Shown here in pieces: positions 32,973-42,198 of a DNA stretch of 64,000 nucleotides (positions are counted from its first letter, which is position 1; each line of letters opens with the position of its first letter). The stretch covers positions 6,084 to 70,083 of the forward strand of contig JAFXMP010000365.1 of the NCBI GenBank assembly GCA_017530275.1, in the 5' to 3' direction. The position numbers and the translations under genes were made by a program. This DNA comes from Clostridia bacterium. Its GTDB lineage: Bacteria; Bacillota_A; Clostridia; Christensenellales; Aristaeellaceae. The notes under the pieces are model-generated. The model did not search any database. It saw only the letters and a list, made by a program, of their open reading frames with translations, and was not told the DNA's origin.

Positions 32973-35396
32973 ATGCCGGTGAAACCTTATGTACCCGCCG
33001 AGATCGAACCCAAATGGCAGAAATTCTGGGACGACCGTCAGGCGTTCGCCGCAAGCAAAGACCATACCAAGCCGAAATTTTACGGCCTGATCGAATTTCC
33101 TTATCCCTCCGGCCACGGCCTGCACGTGGGCCATCCCCGGTCCAACACGGCCATGGACATTATTTCTCGTATGCGCCGGATGCAGGGCTATAACGTGCTG
33201 TTCCCCATCGGGTGGGACGCTTTCGGCCTGCCCACGGAAAATTACGCCATCAAAAATAACATTCATCCCGCCATCGTGACCAAGGAAAACGTGGATCACT
33301 TCCGGGAGCAGCTCAAGAAAATCGGCTTTTCCTTCGATTACAGCCGGGAAGTGGACACCACCGACCCCAACTATTACAAGTGGACCCAGTGGATTTTCCT
33401 GAAGCTCTTTGACCATGGCATGGTGTTCCGGGATAAGACCCTGGTGAACTACTGCCCCTCCTGCAAGGTGGTGCTTTCCAACGAGGACAGCCAGGGCGGC
33501 AAGTGCGACATCTGCCACGGCGACGTGATCCAGCTGCCCAAGGACGTATGGTATCTGCGCATCACCGCCTACGCGGACAAGCTGCTGGAAGGTTTGGAAA
33601 CGGTGGATTACCCCGAAAACATCAAGCAGCAGCAGATCAACTGGATCGGCAAGTCCACCGGCGCGTTCGTCAAGTTCCCCCTGGAAGGCACGGGCGAAAC
33701 GGTGGAAATCTACACCACCCGGCCCGACACGCTCTTCGGCGTCACTTTCATGGTCATGGCCCCGGAGCATCCCCTTATCGACAAGTACGCCGGGCAGATC
33801 AAAAATATGGAAGCCATTCAGGCGTACCGGGATGAGTGCGCCAAGAAGACCGAGTTCGAGCGCACCCAGCTCACCAAAGAAAAGACCGGCCTGAAAATCG
33901 AGGGCCTGTCCGCCGTGAACCCCTTGACCGGCAAAGTGGTGCCCATCTTTATTTCCGATTACGTCATGATGGGCTACGGCACCGGGGCCATCATGGCCGT
34001 GCCCGCCCACGACCAGCGCGACTGGGAGTTCGCCCATAAGTTCGGTATCGACATCATTGAGGTCATCAAGGGCGGCGATATCGAAAAGGAAGCCTACACC
34101 GGCGACGGCGAAATGATCAATTCCGATTTCCTGAACGGCTACACCAACAAGAAGGACTCCATCGCCCGCGTTTTGGAAGAAATCGAAAAGAAGGGCATCG
34201 GCAGGGCCGGCGTCCAATACAAGATGAAGGACTGGGCCTTCAACCGCCAGCGCTACTGGGGCGAGCCTATTCCCCTGATCCACTGTCCCAAGTGCGGCGT
34301 GGTGGCCGTACCCTATGAAGAGCTGCCCCTGCGCCTGCCGGAAATCGACGATTTCCAGCCCGGCACCGACGGCAAATCTCCCCTGGCCCGCATCGACAGC
34401 TTCGTGAACTGCACCTGCCCCAAGTGCGGCGGGGCGGCTCAGCGGGAAACCGACACCATGCCCCAGTGGGCCGGTTCCAGCTGGTATTTCCTCCGCTACT
34501 GCGACCCCCACAACGACCAGGCTTTCGCCAGCCAGGAAGAGCTGAAATACTGGCTCCCCGTGGACTGGTACAACGGCGGCATGGAGCACGTCACCCGTCA
34601 TCTGCTCTACTCCCGCTTCTGGCACCGCTTCCTCTACGACATCGGCGAAGTGCCCACCCCCGAACCCTACGCCAAGCGCACCGCCCAGGGCATGATTTTG
34701 GGCAGCGACGGCGAAAAGATGAGCAAGAGCCGGGGCAACGTGGTGAACCCCGACGAAATCATCGCCGAGATCGGCGCGGACGCTTTCCGCATGTACGAAA
34801 TGTTCATGGGCGCCTTCGATCAGGCCATTCCCTGGAGCACCAACGGCGCCCGGGGCTGCCGCAAGTTCCTGGACCGCGTATGGCGCTTGCAGGATATGAT
34901 CGCTCCCAACCCCTGTCCCGACGCTTTCAGCGAGGACATGAAGGTATCCATGCACCAGACCATCAAGAAGGTGACGGAAGACTTTGAAAAGATGAAGTTC
35001 AACACCGCTATCGCCCAAATGATGACCCTGGTGAATGAAATCTACCAGAAGGGCAGCATCACCCCCGGCGAATACAAGGCGCTGCTGCTGCTGCTCTCCC
35101 CCGTCTCCCCCCACATCTGCGAGGAAATCTGGCAGGAGCAGGGCTACGGCGAACCCATCTACACCCAGCCCTGGCCCCAGTTCGATGAAAAATATCTGGT
35201 GCGGGACGAGGTGGAAATCGCCGTGCAGCTCAACGGCAAAGTCAAGGGCAAGCTCATGGTGCCCATCACCTTGACCCGCGAAACCGCCCAGGAAGAACTG
35301 CCCAAGCTGGACGCCGTGAAGGCCCTCATCGGGGACAAGCAGATCCTCAAGTGCATCTATGTGCCGGGACGGCTGCTGAATTTGGTGGTCAAGTAA
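32973..35396 (+). CDS. leuS: Leucyl-tRNA synthetase
   Basis: 807 residues, class I. HIGH-type motif is HVGH in YPSGHGLHVGHPRSN; the KMSKS loop is present as KMSKSRGNVVNP; the connective editing domain has the T-rich TTRPDTLFGVTFMVMAPEHPL, which hydrolyses mischarged tRNA. Zinc-binding CPSCK and CPKCG motifs are present. Charges tRNA-Leu in the cytoplasm. ATG at 32973 with AAGGAGG 7 bases upstream. Ends at a terminator. Confidence 0.97.
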   Translation: MPVKPYVPAEIEPKWQKFWDDRQAFAASKDHTKPKFYGLIEFPYPSGHGLHVGHPRSNTAMDIISRMRRMQGYNVLFPIGWDAFGLPTENYAIKNNIHPAIVTKENVDHFREQLKKIGFSFDYSREVDTTDPNYYKWTQWIFLKLFDHGMVFRDKTLVNYCPSCKVVLSNEDSQGGKCDICHGDVIQLPKDVWYLRITAYADKLLEGLETVDYPENIKQQQINWIGKSTGAFVKFPLEGTGETVEIYTTRPDTLFGVTFMVMAPEHPLIDKYAGQIKNMEAIQAYRDECAKKTEFERTQLTKEKTGLKIEGLSAVNPLTGKVVPIFISDYVMMGYGTGAIMAVPAHDQRDWEFAHKFGIDIIEVIKGGDIEKEAYTGDGEMINSDFLNGYTNKKDSIARVLEEIEKKGIGRAGVQYKMKDWAFNRQRYWGEPIPLIHCPKCGVVAVPYEELPLRLPEIDDFQPGTDGKSPLARIDSFVNCTCPKCGGAAQRETDTMPQWAGSSWYFLRYCDPHNDQAFASQEELKYWLPVDWYNGGMEHVTRHLLYSRFWHRFLYDIGEVPTPEPYAKRTAQGMILGSDGEKMSKSRGNVVNPDEIIAEIGADAFRMYEMFMGAFDQAIPWSTNGARGCRKFLDRVWRLQDMIAPNPCPDAFSEDMKVSMHQTIKKVTEDFEKMKFNTAIAQMMTLVNEIYQKGSITPGEYKALLLLLSPVSPHICEEIWQEQGYGEPIYTQPWPQFDEKYLVRDEVEIAVQLNGKVKGKLMVPITLTRETAQEELPKLDAVKALIGDKQILKCIYVPGRLLNLVVK

Positions 35397-35414
35397 TTCC
35401 CAAAAAACATTCGG

Positions 35415-35434
35415 GACAGGCATTCGTGCCTGTC
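35415..35434 (+). terminator. Terminator of leuS
   Basis: GACAGGCA-TTCG-TGCCTGTC, an 8-bp stem with a UUCG tetraloop, followed by TCTTTTTG. Confidence 0.9.
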
Positions 35435-35459
35435 TCTTTTTGTTAGTGCGTCTGGAAGC

Positions 35460-35776
35460 GCACATTTCTCATGGGTAATCAATCCGGCAGGTAAATAAAA
35501 TTTCGGCACAAACATGCAGATACTGCCCATCCAATTTACGACCCAAGGTTACGGCTGCCTTTAGGACTTCACTGCGTTTTGCCAGCTTATCCACCTGGCT
35601 CGCCTGATTGGCCGCTGCTTGTCAGCCTGGCGGCTTCCCGTTCGTTGGGCCACGATTTCGCTATCCCTTCTTCTCGCCTGCGCCTCACGACACAAACCTT
35701 GGGAGTCGCTCTTGGGTTCGTCGGCAACTACGCCCCGGGGGACTTTCACCCCAGTTTCGGTACATGCCCGTCATAC
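35460..35776 (-). mobile_element. 5' fragment of a group II intron (class C-like), truncated
   Basis: Minus strand from 35776 begins GTATGACG (intron 5' consensus GTGYG) and continues with hallmarks of bacterial group II intron domain I: TGGGGTGAAAGTCCCCC, GTGTCGTGAGGCG, AGAAGAAGGGATAGCG, CCCAACGAACGGGAAGCCGCC. No reverse transcriptase frame and no domain V follow, so only about 300 bases remain. Its 5' end abuts the T run of the asnA terminator, the insertion rule of class C introns. The 3' break is approximate. Nothing else is seen in 35397-35832. Confidence 0.78.
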
Positions 35777-35780
35777 AAAA

Positions 35781-35808
35781 CGGACGGAGAGCATATGCTC
35801 CCCGTCCG
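35781..35808 (-). terminator. Terminator of asnA (intron insertion point)
   Basis: Minus strand CGGACGGGGAGC/GCTCTCCGTCCG stem around ATAT, followed by TTTT, then directly by the intron 5' end. Confidence 0.85.
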
Positions 35809-35832
35809 GACAGGTTTTCGCTGTTATTCCGC

Positions 35833-36840
35833 TTACAGCAGGATGACGCCCGCTTCCTCGCAGGCTTGACGAGTATCGGCGTCCCAGTAGGAGGACTGCA
35901 CCTCGCCGATGTGGGCCTTGCCCAGCAGCAGCATGCACATGCGGCTCTGGCCGATGCCGCCGCCGATGGTGAAGGGCAGTTCGCCCTTGAGCAGCGCCTG
36001 GTGGAAGGGCAGCTTGCGCCGTTCTTCCTTATGAGCCAGGATCAGCTGGCGTTCCAGGGACGCGGGGGACACGCGGATGCCCATGGAGGAAATCTCCAGG
36101 GCGCAGTTCAGCAGGTCGTCCCAGAACATGATATCACAGTTCAGGTCCCAGTCGTCGTAGTCCGGGGCGCGGCCGTCGTGGGGATTTCCAGACTTAAGTT
36201 TCCCGCCGATCTGCAAAATGCAGGCCGTTTTGTGTTCCTTGAGAAACAGGTTCTCCCGTTCCTTCGGCGTCTTGTCGGGGTACATGTCCTCCAATTCCTG
36301 GGAAGTAATGAAGGTCACGTCCCGGCACAAAATGGTTTTCACCTGGGGGTATTCCCATTTGATCCGGTCCAGGGTGATGCAGATGGCGGTGACGATGCGG
36401 GTGACGGTGTCCTTTAAGGTTTCCATGGTGCGGTCCGATTCCCTGATCACCTTTTCCCAGTCCCACTGGTCCACATACACGGAATGCAGGTTGTCCAGCG
36501 TTTCATCCCGCCGGATGGCGTTCATGTCGGTATACAGCCCTTCGCCCACGGGGAAATGATACCGCTGCAGGGCGTAGCGCTTCCACTTCGCCAGGGAATG
36601 CACCACCTGCGCTTCCTCCCCGGTTTCCAACATATCAAAGGATACCGGCCTTTCCACGCCGTTCAGATCGTCGTTCAGGCCCGATTTTCCATCCACGAAC
36701 AGCGGCGCGGATACCCGCTTTAAATTCAGCGCGTGGCTTAAATTGCTTTCAAAGGTTTTCTTGATCAGCGCGATGGCTTCCTGCGTATCATATAAAGAAA
36801 GCGTTGACCGGTATCCCGCCGGGATCGTTACATGACTCAT
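35833..36840 (-). CDS. asnA: Aspartate-ammonia ligase (ammonia-dependent asparagine synthetase)
   Basis: 335 residues. AsnA landmarks: TQEAIALIKKTFESNLSHALNLKRVSAPLFV, LNGVERPVSFD, HSLAKWKRYAL, GEGLYTDMNAIRRDE, VYVDQWDWEKVI and the C-terminal TIGGGIGQSRMCMLLLGK. Makes asparagine from aspartate, ammonia and ATP via an aminoacyl-tRNA synthetase-like fold. ATG at 36840 follows GGGAGGG; 15 extra upstream codons are open but unsupported. Own promoter and terminator. Confidence 0.96.
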   Translation of the reverse strand: MSHVTIPAGYRSTLSLYDTQEAIALIKKTFESNLSHALNLKRVSAPLFVDGKSGLNDDLNGVERPVSFDMLETGEEAQVVHSLAKWKRYALQRYHFPVGEGLYTDMNAIRRDETLDNLHSVYVDQWDWEKVIRESDRTMETLKDTVTRIVTAICITLDRIKWEYPQVKTILCRDVTFITSQELEDMYPDKTPKERENLFLKEHKTACILQIGGKLKSGNPHDGRAPDYDDWDLNCDIMFWDDLLNCALEISSMGIRVSPASLERQLILAHKEERRKLPFHQALLKGELPFTIGGGIGQSRMCMLLLGKAHIGEVQSSYWDADTRQACEEAGVILL

Positions 36841-36875
36841 TCTTTTCCCTCCCATGCCGATTTTTCCATTGCAAA

Positions 36876-36904
36876 AGAATAGCAAGAACAGCCCCCTTTG
36901 TCAA
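36876..36904 (-). promoter_or_regulatory. Promoter of asnA
   Basis: Minus strand -35 TTGACA, 17-base spacer, -10 TATTCT, about 30 bases before the ATG. Confidence 0.65.
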
Positions 36905-36983
36905 TCAATCCATTGTTTTTATTTTGTGCACGGAATGGTCAAGTTTTGTCAAAAGATGCGAATTGTAAAACCTTTGGAAATAA

Positions 36984-37012
36984 TTGCGAATGTTTTTCAG
37001 ATATGTTACAAT
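36984..37012 (+). promoter_or_regulatory. Promoter of the SH3-repeat protein gene
   Basis: -35 TTGCGA, 17-base spacer, -10 TACAAT, 38 bases before the ATG. Confidence 0.6.
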
Positions 37013-37050
37013 TATGGAACAGAGAAAGATGAGAAAGGAGCTGAACGCCC

Positions 37051-38262
37051 ATGAAACGGCAGGCGCTGTGTCTGATGGCGGCGGCGGTATTGCTGGCGGG
37101 GCTGATGATCCCGGCGGCGGCAGAATCGGTGCTGGACGTCTATGCCACGGGGAACTTTGGCAAAAAGGTGAATTATGCCGTATATACCGGCCCGGGGTTT
37201 GAATATGTGCGGGCCAACAGCGGAAAAGCATCCTATGGCGGCGGTTCGTGCCGCATTTACGGGGTTACGGGTGACTGGATCATGATCGGGTACGGGCTGA
37301 GCAGCGGCGATTACCGCATCGGCTATATCTACCGGTCTGCCCTGGATACGCTTTCCAATGTAAACGGAACGGTCAATTACAGCCTGACCTTCCAGCCGTA
37401 TACGGCCTATGCCGACGATTACTGCCGCGTGACGGACGACCCGGTGATGAACAACAAAATGATGTACACCGTCCCGGAAGGAACGGAGGTGACGGTGCTT
37501 GCCACCATGGGCTCCTCCTGGACCTACGTGGAGGTACAGACGCTTTCCGGGCCCATGCGGGGTTTTGTATGGTCCAAACATCTGTATGGCGGGAACGCCC
37601 CCGCGCCGGTGTACACGCCTGAACCCACACCCCCGCAAAACGCCTGTGTGAGTGTCGCGCCGGTGTACAACAATGTTTATGTGACGGCTGTCCCGCAGGT
37701 TACGGCCACGCCCCAGCCCTATATCGTGAACACCTTTTATGAAACAGCCGCGCCTGCTTTCGGCGCCGTCACGCCCAATACCTATTACCACGCATCGATT
37801 CAAAGCGAATGGCTGCCTGCGGCTCAGGAAATCAATCTGGACGGCAGCTGGCCCGTATATTCCGGCCCCGGCACGTATTACTACCGGGCCAATAACAGCC
37901 GGGCCACCTTTGGCGGCGGCCTGTGCCGGATGTACGGCGTCGACGGAGATTGGTTGATGATCGGCTATGCCCTGTCCAACGGCAATTACCGCATCGGGTA
38001 TATCAGCCTGGACGCCCTGCCTCAAGCGGGGCTTCGGGTGCCGTATCTGGACCTGCAAAGCGGTACCCGCCGCCTGGCTTCCGCTGTCCATCTCACCGAC
38101 GATCCCGTGTTCTACCGCCCCACCGTGGCGGTCCTGCCGGCAGGAACCCATGTATTGTTCCTGGGGTCTATTTGGGAAAACAATGAAACATGGGCTTATG
38201 TGGAAGTGCTGGCAGACGGAGCCGTCATGCGCGGCTTCGTGCCCGCGTCCAGTATGGAATAA
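37051..38262 (+). CDS. Secreted protein with duplicated SH3-like modules
   Basis: 403 residues, signal peptide cleaved after AAA. The protein is an internal duplication: unit 1 (about 28-180) and unit 2 (about 270-400) each contain NYAVYTGPGFEYVRANSGKASYGGG / WPVYSGPGTYYYRANNSRATFGGG, a YGVxGDWxMIGYxLSxGxYRIGYI strand set, and a VTDDPVMNN / LTDDPVFYR segment ending in MRGFV. A Pro/Thr/Val linker joins them. These are SH3b-type wall-associated folds without catalytic domain. Likely surface binding or sensing; exact role unknown. Confidence 0.78.
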   Translation: MKRQALCLMAAAVLLAGLMIPAAAESVLDVYATGNFGKKVNYAVYTGPGFEYVRANSGKASYGGGSCRIYGVTGDWIMIGYGLSSGDYRIGYIYRSALDTLSNVNGTVNYSLTFQPYTAYADDYCRVTDDPVMNNKMMYTVPEGTEVTVLATMGSSWTYVEVQTLSGPMRGFVWSKHLYGGNAPAPVYTPEPTPPQNACVSVAPVYNNVYVTAVPQVTATPQPYIVNTFYETAAPAFGAVTPNTYYHASIQSEWLPAAQEINLDGSWPVYSGPGTYYYRANNSRATFGGGLCRMYGVDGDWLMIGYALSNGNYRIGYISLDALPQAGLRVPYLDLQSGTRRLASAVHLTDDPVFYRPTVAVLPAGTHVLFLGSIWENNETWAYVEVLADGAVMRGFVPASSME

Positions 38263-38520
38263 ATAGAAAAAAGAATATGGAGGTCCCAGCGTTTCCGTCC
38301 AGGGCAATCGTTTGTTGTAAATTAATCAAAAGATTATTGCAATTTTTTGCCAAAAGGAATTTAAGAGGTGAACGTCAAAGTCATAAGGCGGAAGCAATTA
38401 CTTGCACGAAAGCGGAAATGCAAATGCTCAAAGCCGATACTTCCGTAAAGGATTCTCTTGCCGGTAAACGTCAGCGCTGCGCCTGGTCTTTCCCTTACGC
38501 CTTGACTGTTGTGAAAAATA

Positions 38521-38556
38521 GCAGCTTTGGGCAGTGGTATACCACCGCCCAAAGCT
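38521..38556 (-). terminator. Terminator of the CHASE2-SpoIIE operon; rest of 38263-38668 empty
   Basis: GCAGCTTTGGGC pairs with GCCCAAAGCTGC with an inner GTGGT/ACCAC stem; minus strand continues TATTTTT. Elsewhere in this 406-base gap no gene or recognisable element is seen. Confidence 0.7.
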
Positions 38557-38668
38557 GCCTGAAAACGGGTATGAGCGTCAAGCATCGGCAACAAGAAATC
38601 CAACGCTCTTCCTGATATAAAAAGATAAGGTTTCCGGCTGCTTTCACTCCAAATCAGGAGCTGAGCAA

Positions 38669-40690
38669 TCACGGGGAATGAACGGCTTCGGGCATATCCA
38701 TCGCTTTTCCGGCAGAGGATCCGCCCTGCGCCTCATCACATGGCGTCTCTTCCCTGTTTGCTTCCGATTCCCTTTTTGCCGGGCCGTTATACTGCAGGCA
38801 GAGCATGGTCAAATCGTCAAACTGCGGGGCTTTCCCCACGAATTCGTCCACGCCTGCTTTGACCGCCTGCAGCACTTCCTCGGGCGTGCCGTTTTCGCCC
38901 TTGCGCAGGGCGTCGATCATACGGTCGGTACCAAATAGCTCTTCGCTGCTGTTGTTCGCTTCCGCAACGCCGTCGGTATAAACAAATATTTTCGCGCCCG
39001 GTTCAAGGTCGATCGTGTATTCCCTGTACCGCACGCCTTCCATGGCGCCAACGGCGACGCCGTGCCTGTCCTTGAACAGTTCAAAGCTTTCACCGGCTTT
39101 TTTCAGGGCGGGGTACTCATGCCCCGCGCTGGTGGCGGTCAGCTTCCCGGTGGAAATCTCCAGCACGGCCAGCCACACGGTCACGAACATTTCTTCCGGA
39201 TTTCGGGAACAAATCTGGTTGTTCACCAGGGTGAGCACCTTCCCGGGGCTGGTTTCCTGCATGGCAGCGTGATAGATCAGGGTCGAAGCCACCATCATAA
39301 ACAGGGCCGCCGGGATGCCCTTGCCGGATACGTCGCCGATCACCAGGCACAGATGATCGTCATCGATCAGGAAGAAATCGTACAAATCGCCGCCCACCTC
39401 TTTGGCGGGAGTCATGGAAGCGTAGAGATCAAATTCCTTTCTGTCCGGGAAGGGCGGGAACACCTTGGGAAGAGAATTGGCTTGTATGCGGGTCGCCAGA
39501 GACAATTCCGCCGTGATCCGTTCATTTTTCAGCGCCAGCTTCTGCCGTTCCTTGGCAGCCTGGGCGAAATGGATGCCCATAGCGGCGATATACAGCACCA
39601 TCGCGGCCGCAGGGATCCACAGGGGATGCGTGATCATCCCAAAGCGATAAAACAGGAACGTGGTTCCCGTGCTGGCCAGGATCAGTCCAGCGCATACCGC
39701 GCTGCCCCATATCACCTTCAGCCGCAGAAACAGCGTCATCGCTACGGCGCACAGCACGAACGTTACGATCAGTTGGAGCCGATCCGATACTTCATTTTTG
39801 AAATTGCCTTCCAGCAGGTTCTGGATCACGTTGGCATGGACTTCTATGCCATACATTTGCTCCCCCTTGTCGATGGGGGTGAAGTAGGCGTCCTGGAGCG
39901 CCGCGGCATAGGGTCCGATGAGCACGATCTTATCCGCCCAATATCCAGAGGGCACGTCGCCTTCCATGACCCAGGCAAGGGATACGCCATCGTAATAATC
40001 GCCGGGCCTGCCGGTAAAGGAAACATAAAAAAGCCCTTTTCCGCTGACGGCGGGCTCGTGCAGGGCCTCTCCCTGCCGTTCTAAAAACAGGCGGGCCGCC
40101 TCGTGCGCCAGAGAATACGTCTTTCCCTCCTCTGGCTCCACATACAGGATCCCGTGGCGCAATATGCTGTCCGTATCGGTCATGGCGTTGATGTGGCCCT
40201 GCACCGTCACGTCCCGCAGCGCGTCATAGGGCTGCTCAAACCCCACCACGGCGGCGTTATCCAGAGTGGTCGCGTGGCCGTTTTCCCAGGTGACGGCGGT
40301 GCCAAACTGGGCCATACAGGCGGTGACCACATTGCCCAGCTCCGCGGCGGCTTTCGCCAGCCGGTCGTCGGCGTCCTGGGTGGAACGGCCGGCGTACAGC
40401 ACGTCAATCGCGGTCACGGCGGGCTTGTTTTCCGGGTCTGCGGCCAGGGCTTCCAAAACGGAAGCCATGATATTCCTGTCCCAGGTATTGTAAGGGCCTA
40501 AGATGTCCAGCGCTTCATCATCGATGCCGATGATCACGATATCGCCGCTGGTCACTCCGGGATGCTGATACAGCCAGTCCTGGGTCCATTTGTCCACGCG
40601 GTACAGCGCTCCCCAGCCGATGATAGCCGTCACAAGCAGCGCGGCGGCCAGAGCGATCAGATAGGGTTTGGCCTTCTTTATCATCCTCAT
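38669..40690 (-). CDS. CHASE2-domain sensor with SpoIIE-type PP2C phosphatase
   Basis: 673 residues. An N-terminal helix (about 8-28) precedes an extracytoplasmic CHASE2 domain (about 30-300: DIVIIGIDDEALDILGPYNTWDR, YGIEVHANVIQNLLEG), three membrane helices (310-390), a short coiled coil, then a SpoIIE/RsbU-type PP2C phosphatase (DLYASMTPAKEVGGDLYDFF, IGDVSGKGIPAALFM, TSAGHEYP, YTDGVAEANN, DDLTMLCL). Such proteins sense an outside signal and dephosphorylate anti-sigma antagonists. Metal-binding Asp residues are intact. A hydrophilic tail of about 35 residues follows. Encoded 55 bases downstream of a FecR-domain protein, a common partner of CHASE2. Confidence 0.9.
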   Translation of the reverse strand: MRMIKKAKPYLIALAAALLVTAIIGWGALYRVDKWTQDWLYQHPGVTSGDIVIIGIDDEALDILGPYNTWDRNIMASVLEALAADPENKPAVTAIDVLYAGRSTQDADDRLAKAAAELGNVVTACMAQFGTAVTWENGHATTLDNAAVVGFEQPYDALRDVTVQGHINAMTDTDSILRHGILYVEPEEGKTYSLAHEAARLFLERQGEALHEPAVSGKGLFYVSFTGRPGDYYDGVSLAWVMEGDVPSGYWADKIVLIGPYAAALQDAYFTPIDKGEQMYGIEVHANVIQNLLEGNFKNEVSDRLQLIVTFVLCAVAMTLFLRLKVIWGSAVCAGLILASTGTTFLFYRFGMITHPLWIPAAAMVLYIAAMGIHFAQAAKERQKLALKNERITAELSLATRIQANSLPKVFPPFPDRKEFDLYASMTPAKEVGGDLYDFFLIDDDHLCLVIGDVSGKGIPAALFMMVASTLIYHAAMQETSPGKVLTLVNNQICSRNPEEMFVTVWLAVLEISTGKLTATSAGHEYPALKKAGESFELFKDRHGVAVGAMEGVRYREYTIDLEPGAKIFVYTDGVAEANNSSEELFGTDRMIDALRKGENGTPEEVLQAVKAGVDEFVGKAPQFDDLTMLCLQYNGPAKRESEANREETPCDEAQGGSSAGKAMDMPEAVHSP

Positions 40691-40745
40691 GCTTCCTCAA
40701 TTTCTTGTCCGGATACGTCCAGTGCCTGGCAAGCGGCGGCGGGCC

Positions 40746-41519
40746 TCACTCCGTGGTCGGCGCGGCAACCGGGCTGCCCACCGACTGATTTCCTTCATTT
40801 CCGCTGTTTCCCTGTCCTTGGGCTTGTTCTATCCGCACCAGCAGCTGGGGATCCTGCTGAATCTGGCCATCCACAAATCCTTCCGTATCTGCTTGTTCCG
40901 TTTCTCTGATCTCGGGCAGAAAATCTACCAGCCCATCGTCGTCCAAATCCGTAAAGACCGCCGTATGCCCGGCAGAAAGCTCGGCAGATTGCTCGTTGCC
41001 GTTTTCATCAGTATAACTTAACCGGGTCACGCCCTCCAGCACAGTGATCTTGCAGATGCGCACCCCATCTATCTCCGTTACGGTCACTGCAATCACGGTT
41101 CCCCGGATGCCCACGGTCATGGTGGAGGTCTGCACGTCTAAGGATTCGTTTTCGTCTAACTTTTCCTGCACGTCCAGCAGGAGAGTGCCCTCCTTGATTG
41201 TCAGTTGCAGATGGCTGCCCTGTTTGACGAACTCCACTACGCTCAGCTGGTCCATGGTGACGATCTTCGTGGCGTCTAAGCTGATGGACGCTACGCTGTT
41301 TTCGCCTGTGCGCATGGATTCGCCGCTCTTGAAGCGGGCATTCTCCATCACGAAGCGGGATTTCCCGCTGGCGTCCAGGATTTCCACTTCGCCCTCATAA
41401 TGGAGCAGGCGCATGGTCTGTGCCGTGAAATCCTCGGCCAATACCCCGTTTAAGGGAGCCAGAGCAAGGATGAATGTGATAAACAGAACAACCAGTTTTT
41501 TTCCAAGAGACATCTCCAT
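40746..41519 (-). CDS. Secreted FecR-domain protein
   Basis: 257 residues, signal peptide cleaved near VLA-E. The FecR fold covers about 40-160: LLHYEGEVEILDASGKSRFV, ARFKSGESMRTGENSVASISLD, LQLTIKEGTLLLDVQEKL, and TMTVGIRGTVIAV (the typical GIRGT turn). The C-terminal tail is Q/G/N-rich and disordered. In many bacteria FecR-like proteins with CHASE2 proteins form envelope sensor pairs. ATG at 41519 (GAGGAG upstream) is chosen; longer open frame to 41555 has no site. Confidence 0.87.
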   Translation of the reverse strand: MEMSLGKKLVVLFITFILALAPLNGVLAEDFTAQTMRLLHYEGEVEILDASGKSRFVMENARFKSGESMRTGENSVASISLDATKIVTMDQLSVVEFVKQGSHLQLTIKEGTLLLDVQEKLDENESLDVQTSTMTVGIRGTVIAVTVTEIDGVRICKITVLEGVTRLSYTDENGNEQSAELSAGHTAVFTDLDDDGLVDFLPEIRETEQADTEGFVDGQIQQDPQLLVRIEQAQGQGNSGNEGNQSVGSPVAAPTTE

Positions 41520-41669
41520 TTTTCTCCTCTCTGTCCGGTGAGGGATCGTGCCCATGCTGTCCGCTGGGAAACATGGGTAACGTCTGTTTCATATCGGTTG
41601 AAATCCGTTTTTCTTCCCTGGGTCCGGCTCCTTCCGCGCCGTCCCGAATCTTCCTTCTTTTTCCTTCAT

Positions 41670-41698
41670 ATTATACTTTATTCTGTTCTTGTTGTCAA
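41670..41698 (-). promoter_or_regulatory. Promoter of the FecR/CHASE2 operon
   Basis: Minus strand -35 TTGACA, 17-base spacer, -10 TATAAT, a near-consensus promoter 150 bases before the FecR ATG. Confidence 0.8.
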
Positions 41699-42100
41699 AC
41701 GCTGGCCGGCGGCCGCGGAAACAAAAAGCGTTTCAAGGACTTGGACAGCGCTGCTGATCCCAGTCCTTCCGCAGGAGGCGGTCAGGGCTATGTCATCGGT
41801 GCGCAGGTTTTCAAACTTTTGATAATCAAAATTGCATCTCAATATTCTCAAAAATTGCTCATTTGGCTAGGAGATTTCTCTTGTCAGTCAGAAGTGTGCA
41901 GAGCCAGGATTGATACGTTTTTTTGCCAGATTATACATGAATCCTCTTTCTTTCCCTCGATACAGAGAGAAAAGACAACAGCGTGCACTGTATGAAAACA
42001 CTTGATTTTTGCGCATCACATCAGGAAATAGATGCATTTTGAATCGCAATAGCTGATTATGAACAGCGCAACGATTGAGAAATAAATACCTGATTTTCCA

Positions 42101-42129
42101 TTGCTGTACGGCGCTGTTTTAACCATAAT
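42101..42129 (+). promoter_or_regulatory. Promoter of the Lpl-type sugar ABC operon
   Basis: -35 TTGCTG, 17-base spacer, -10 CATAAT, 70 bases before the binding-protein ATG. The stretch 41699-42100 between the two divergent operons holds no gene; a short dyad TTTTGAT-A-ATCAAAA lies near 41818. Confidence 0.5.
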
Positions 42130-42198
42130 AGACACATCTGGCGCACAAGCGCAAGGATCGAGAAGGAAACCGACCACAATTTGTAAGGAGGAAGAAGA

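Noticed and set aside
32841..35465. 874-residue minus-strand frame opposite leuS
   Set aside because: Antisense shadow of leuS.
38190..38672. Two overlapping frames on opposite strands after the SH3-repeat gene
   Set aside because: No start signals, no recognisable domain, one covers a terminator.
41573..41995. 140-residue plus-strand frame upstream of the sugar operon
   Set aside because: No ribosome site; covers the FecR promoter on the other strand.
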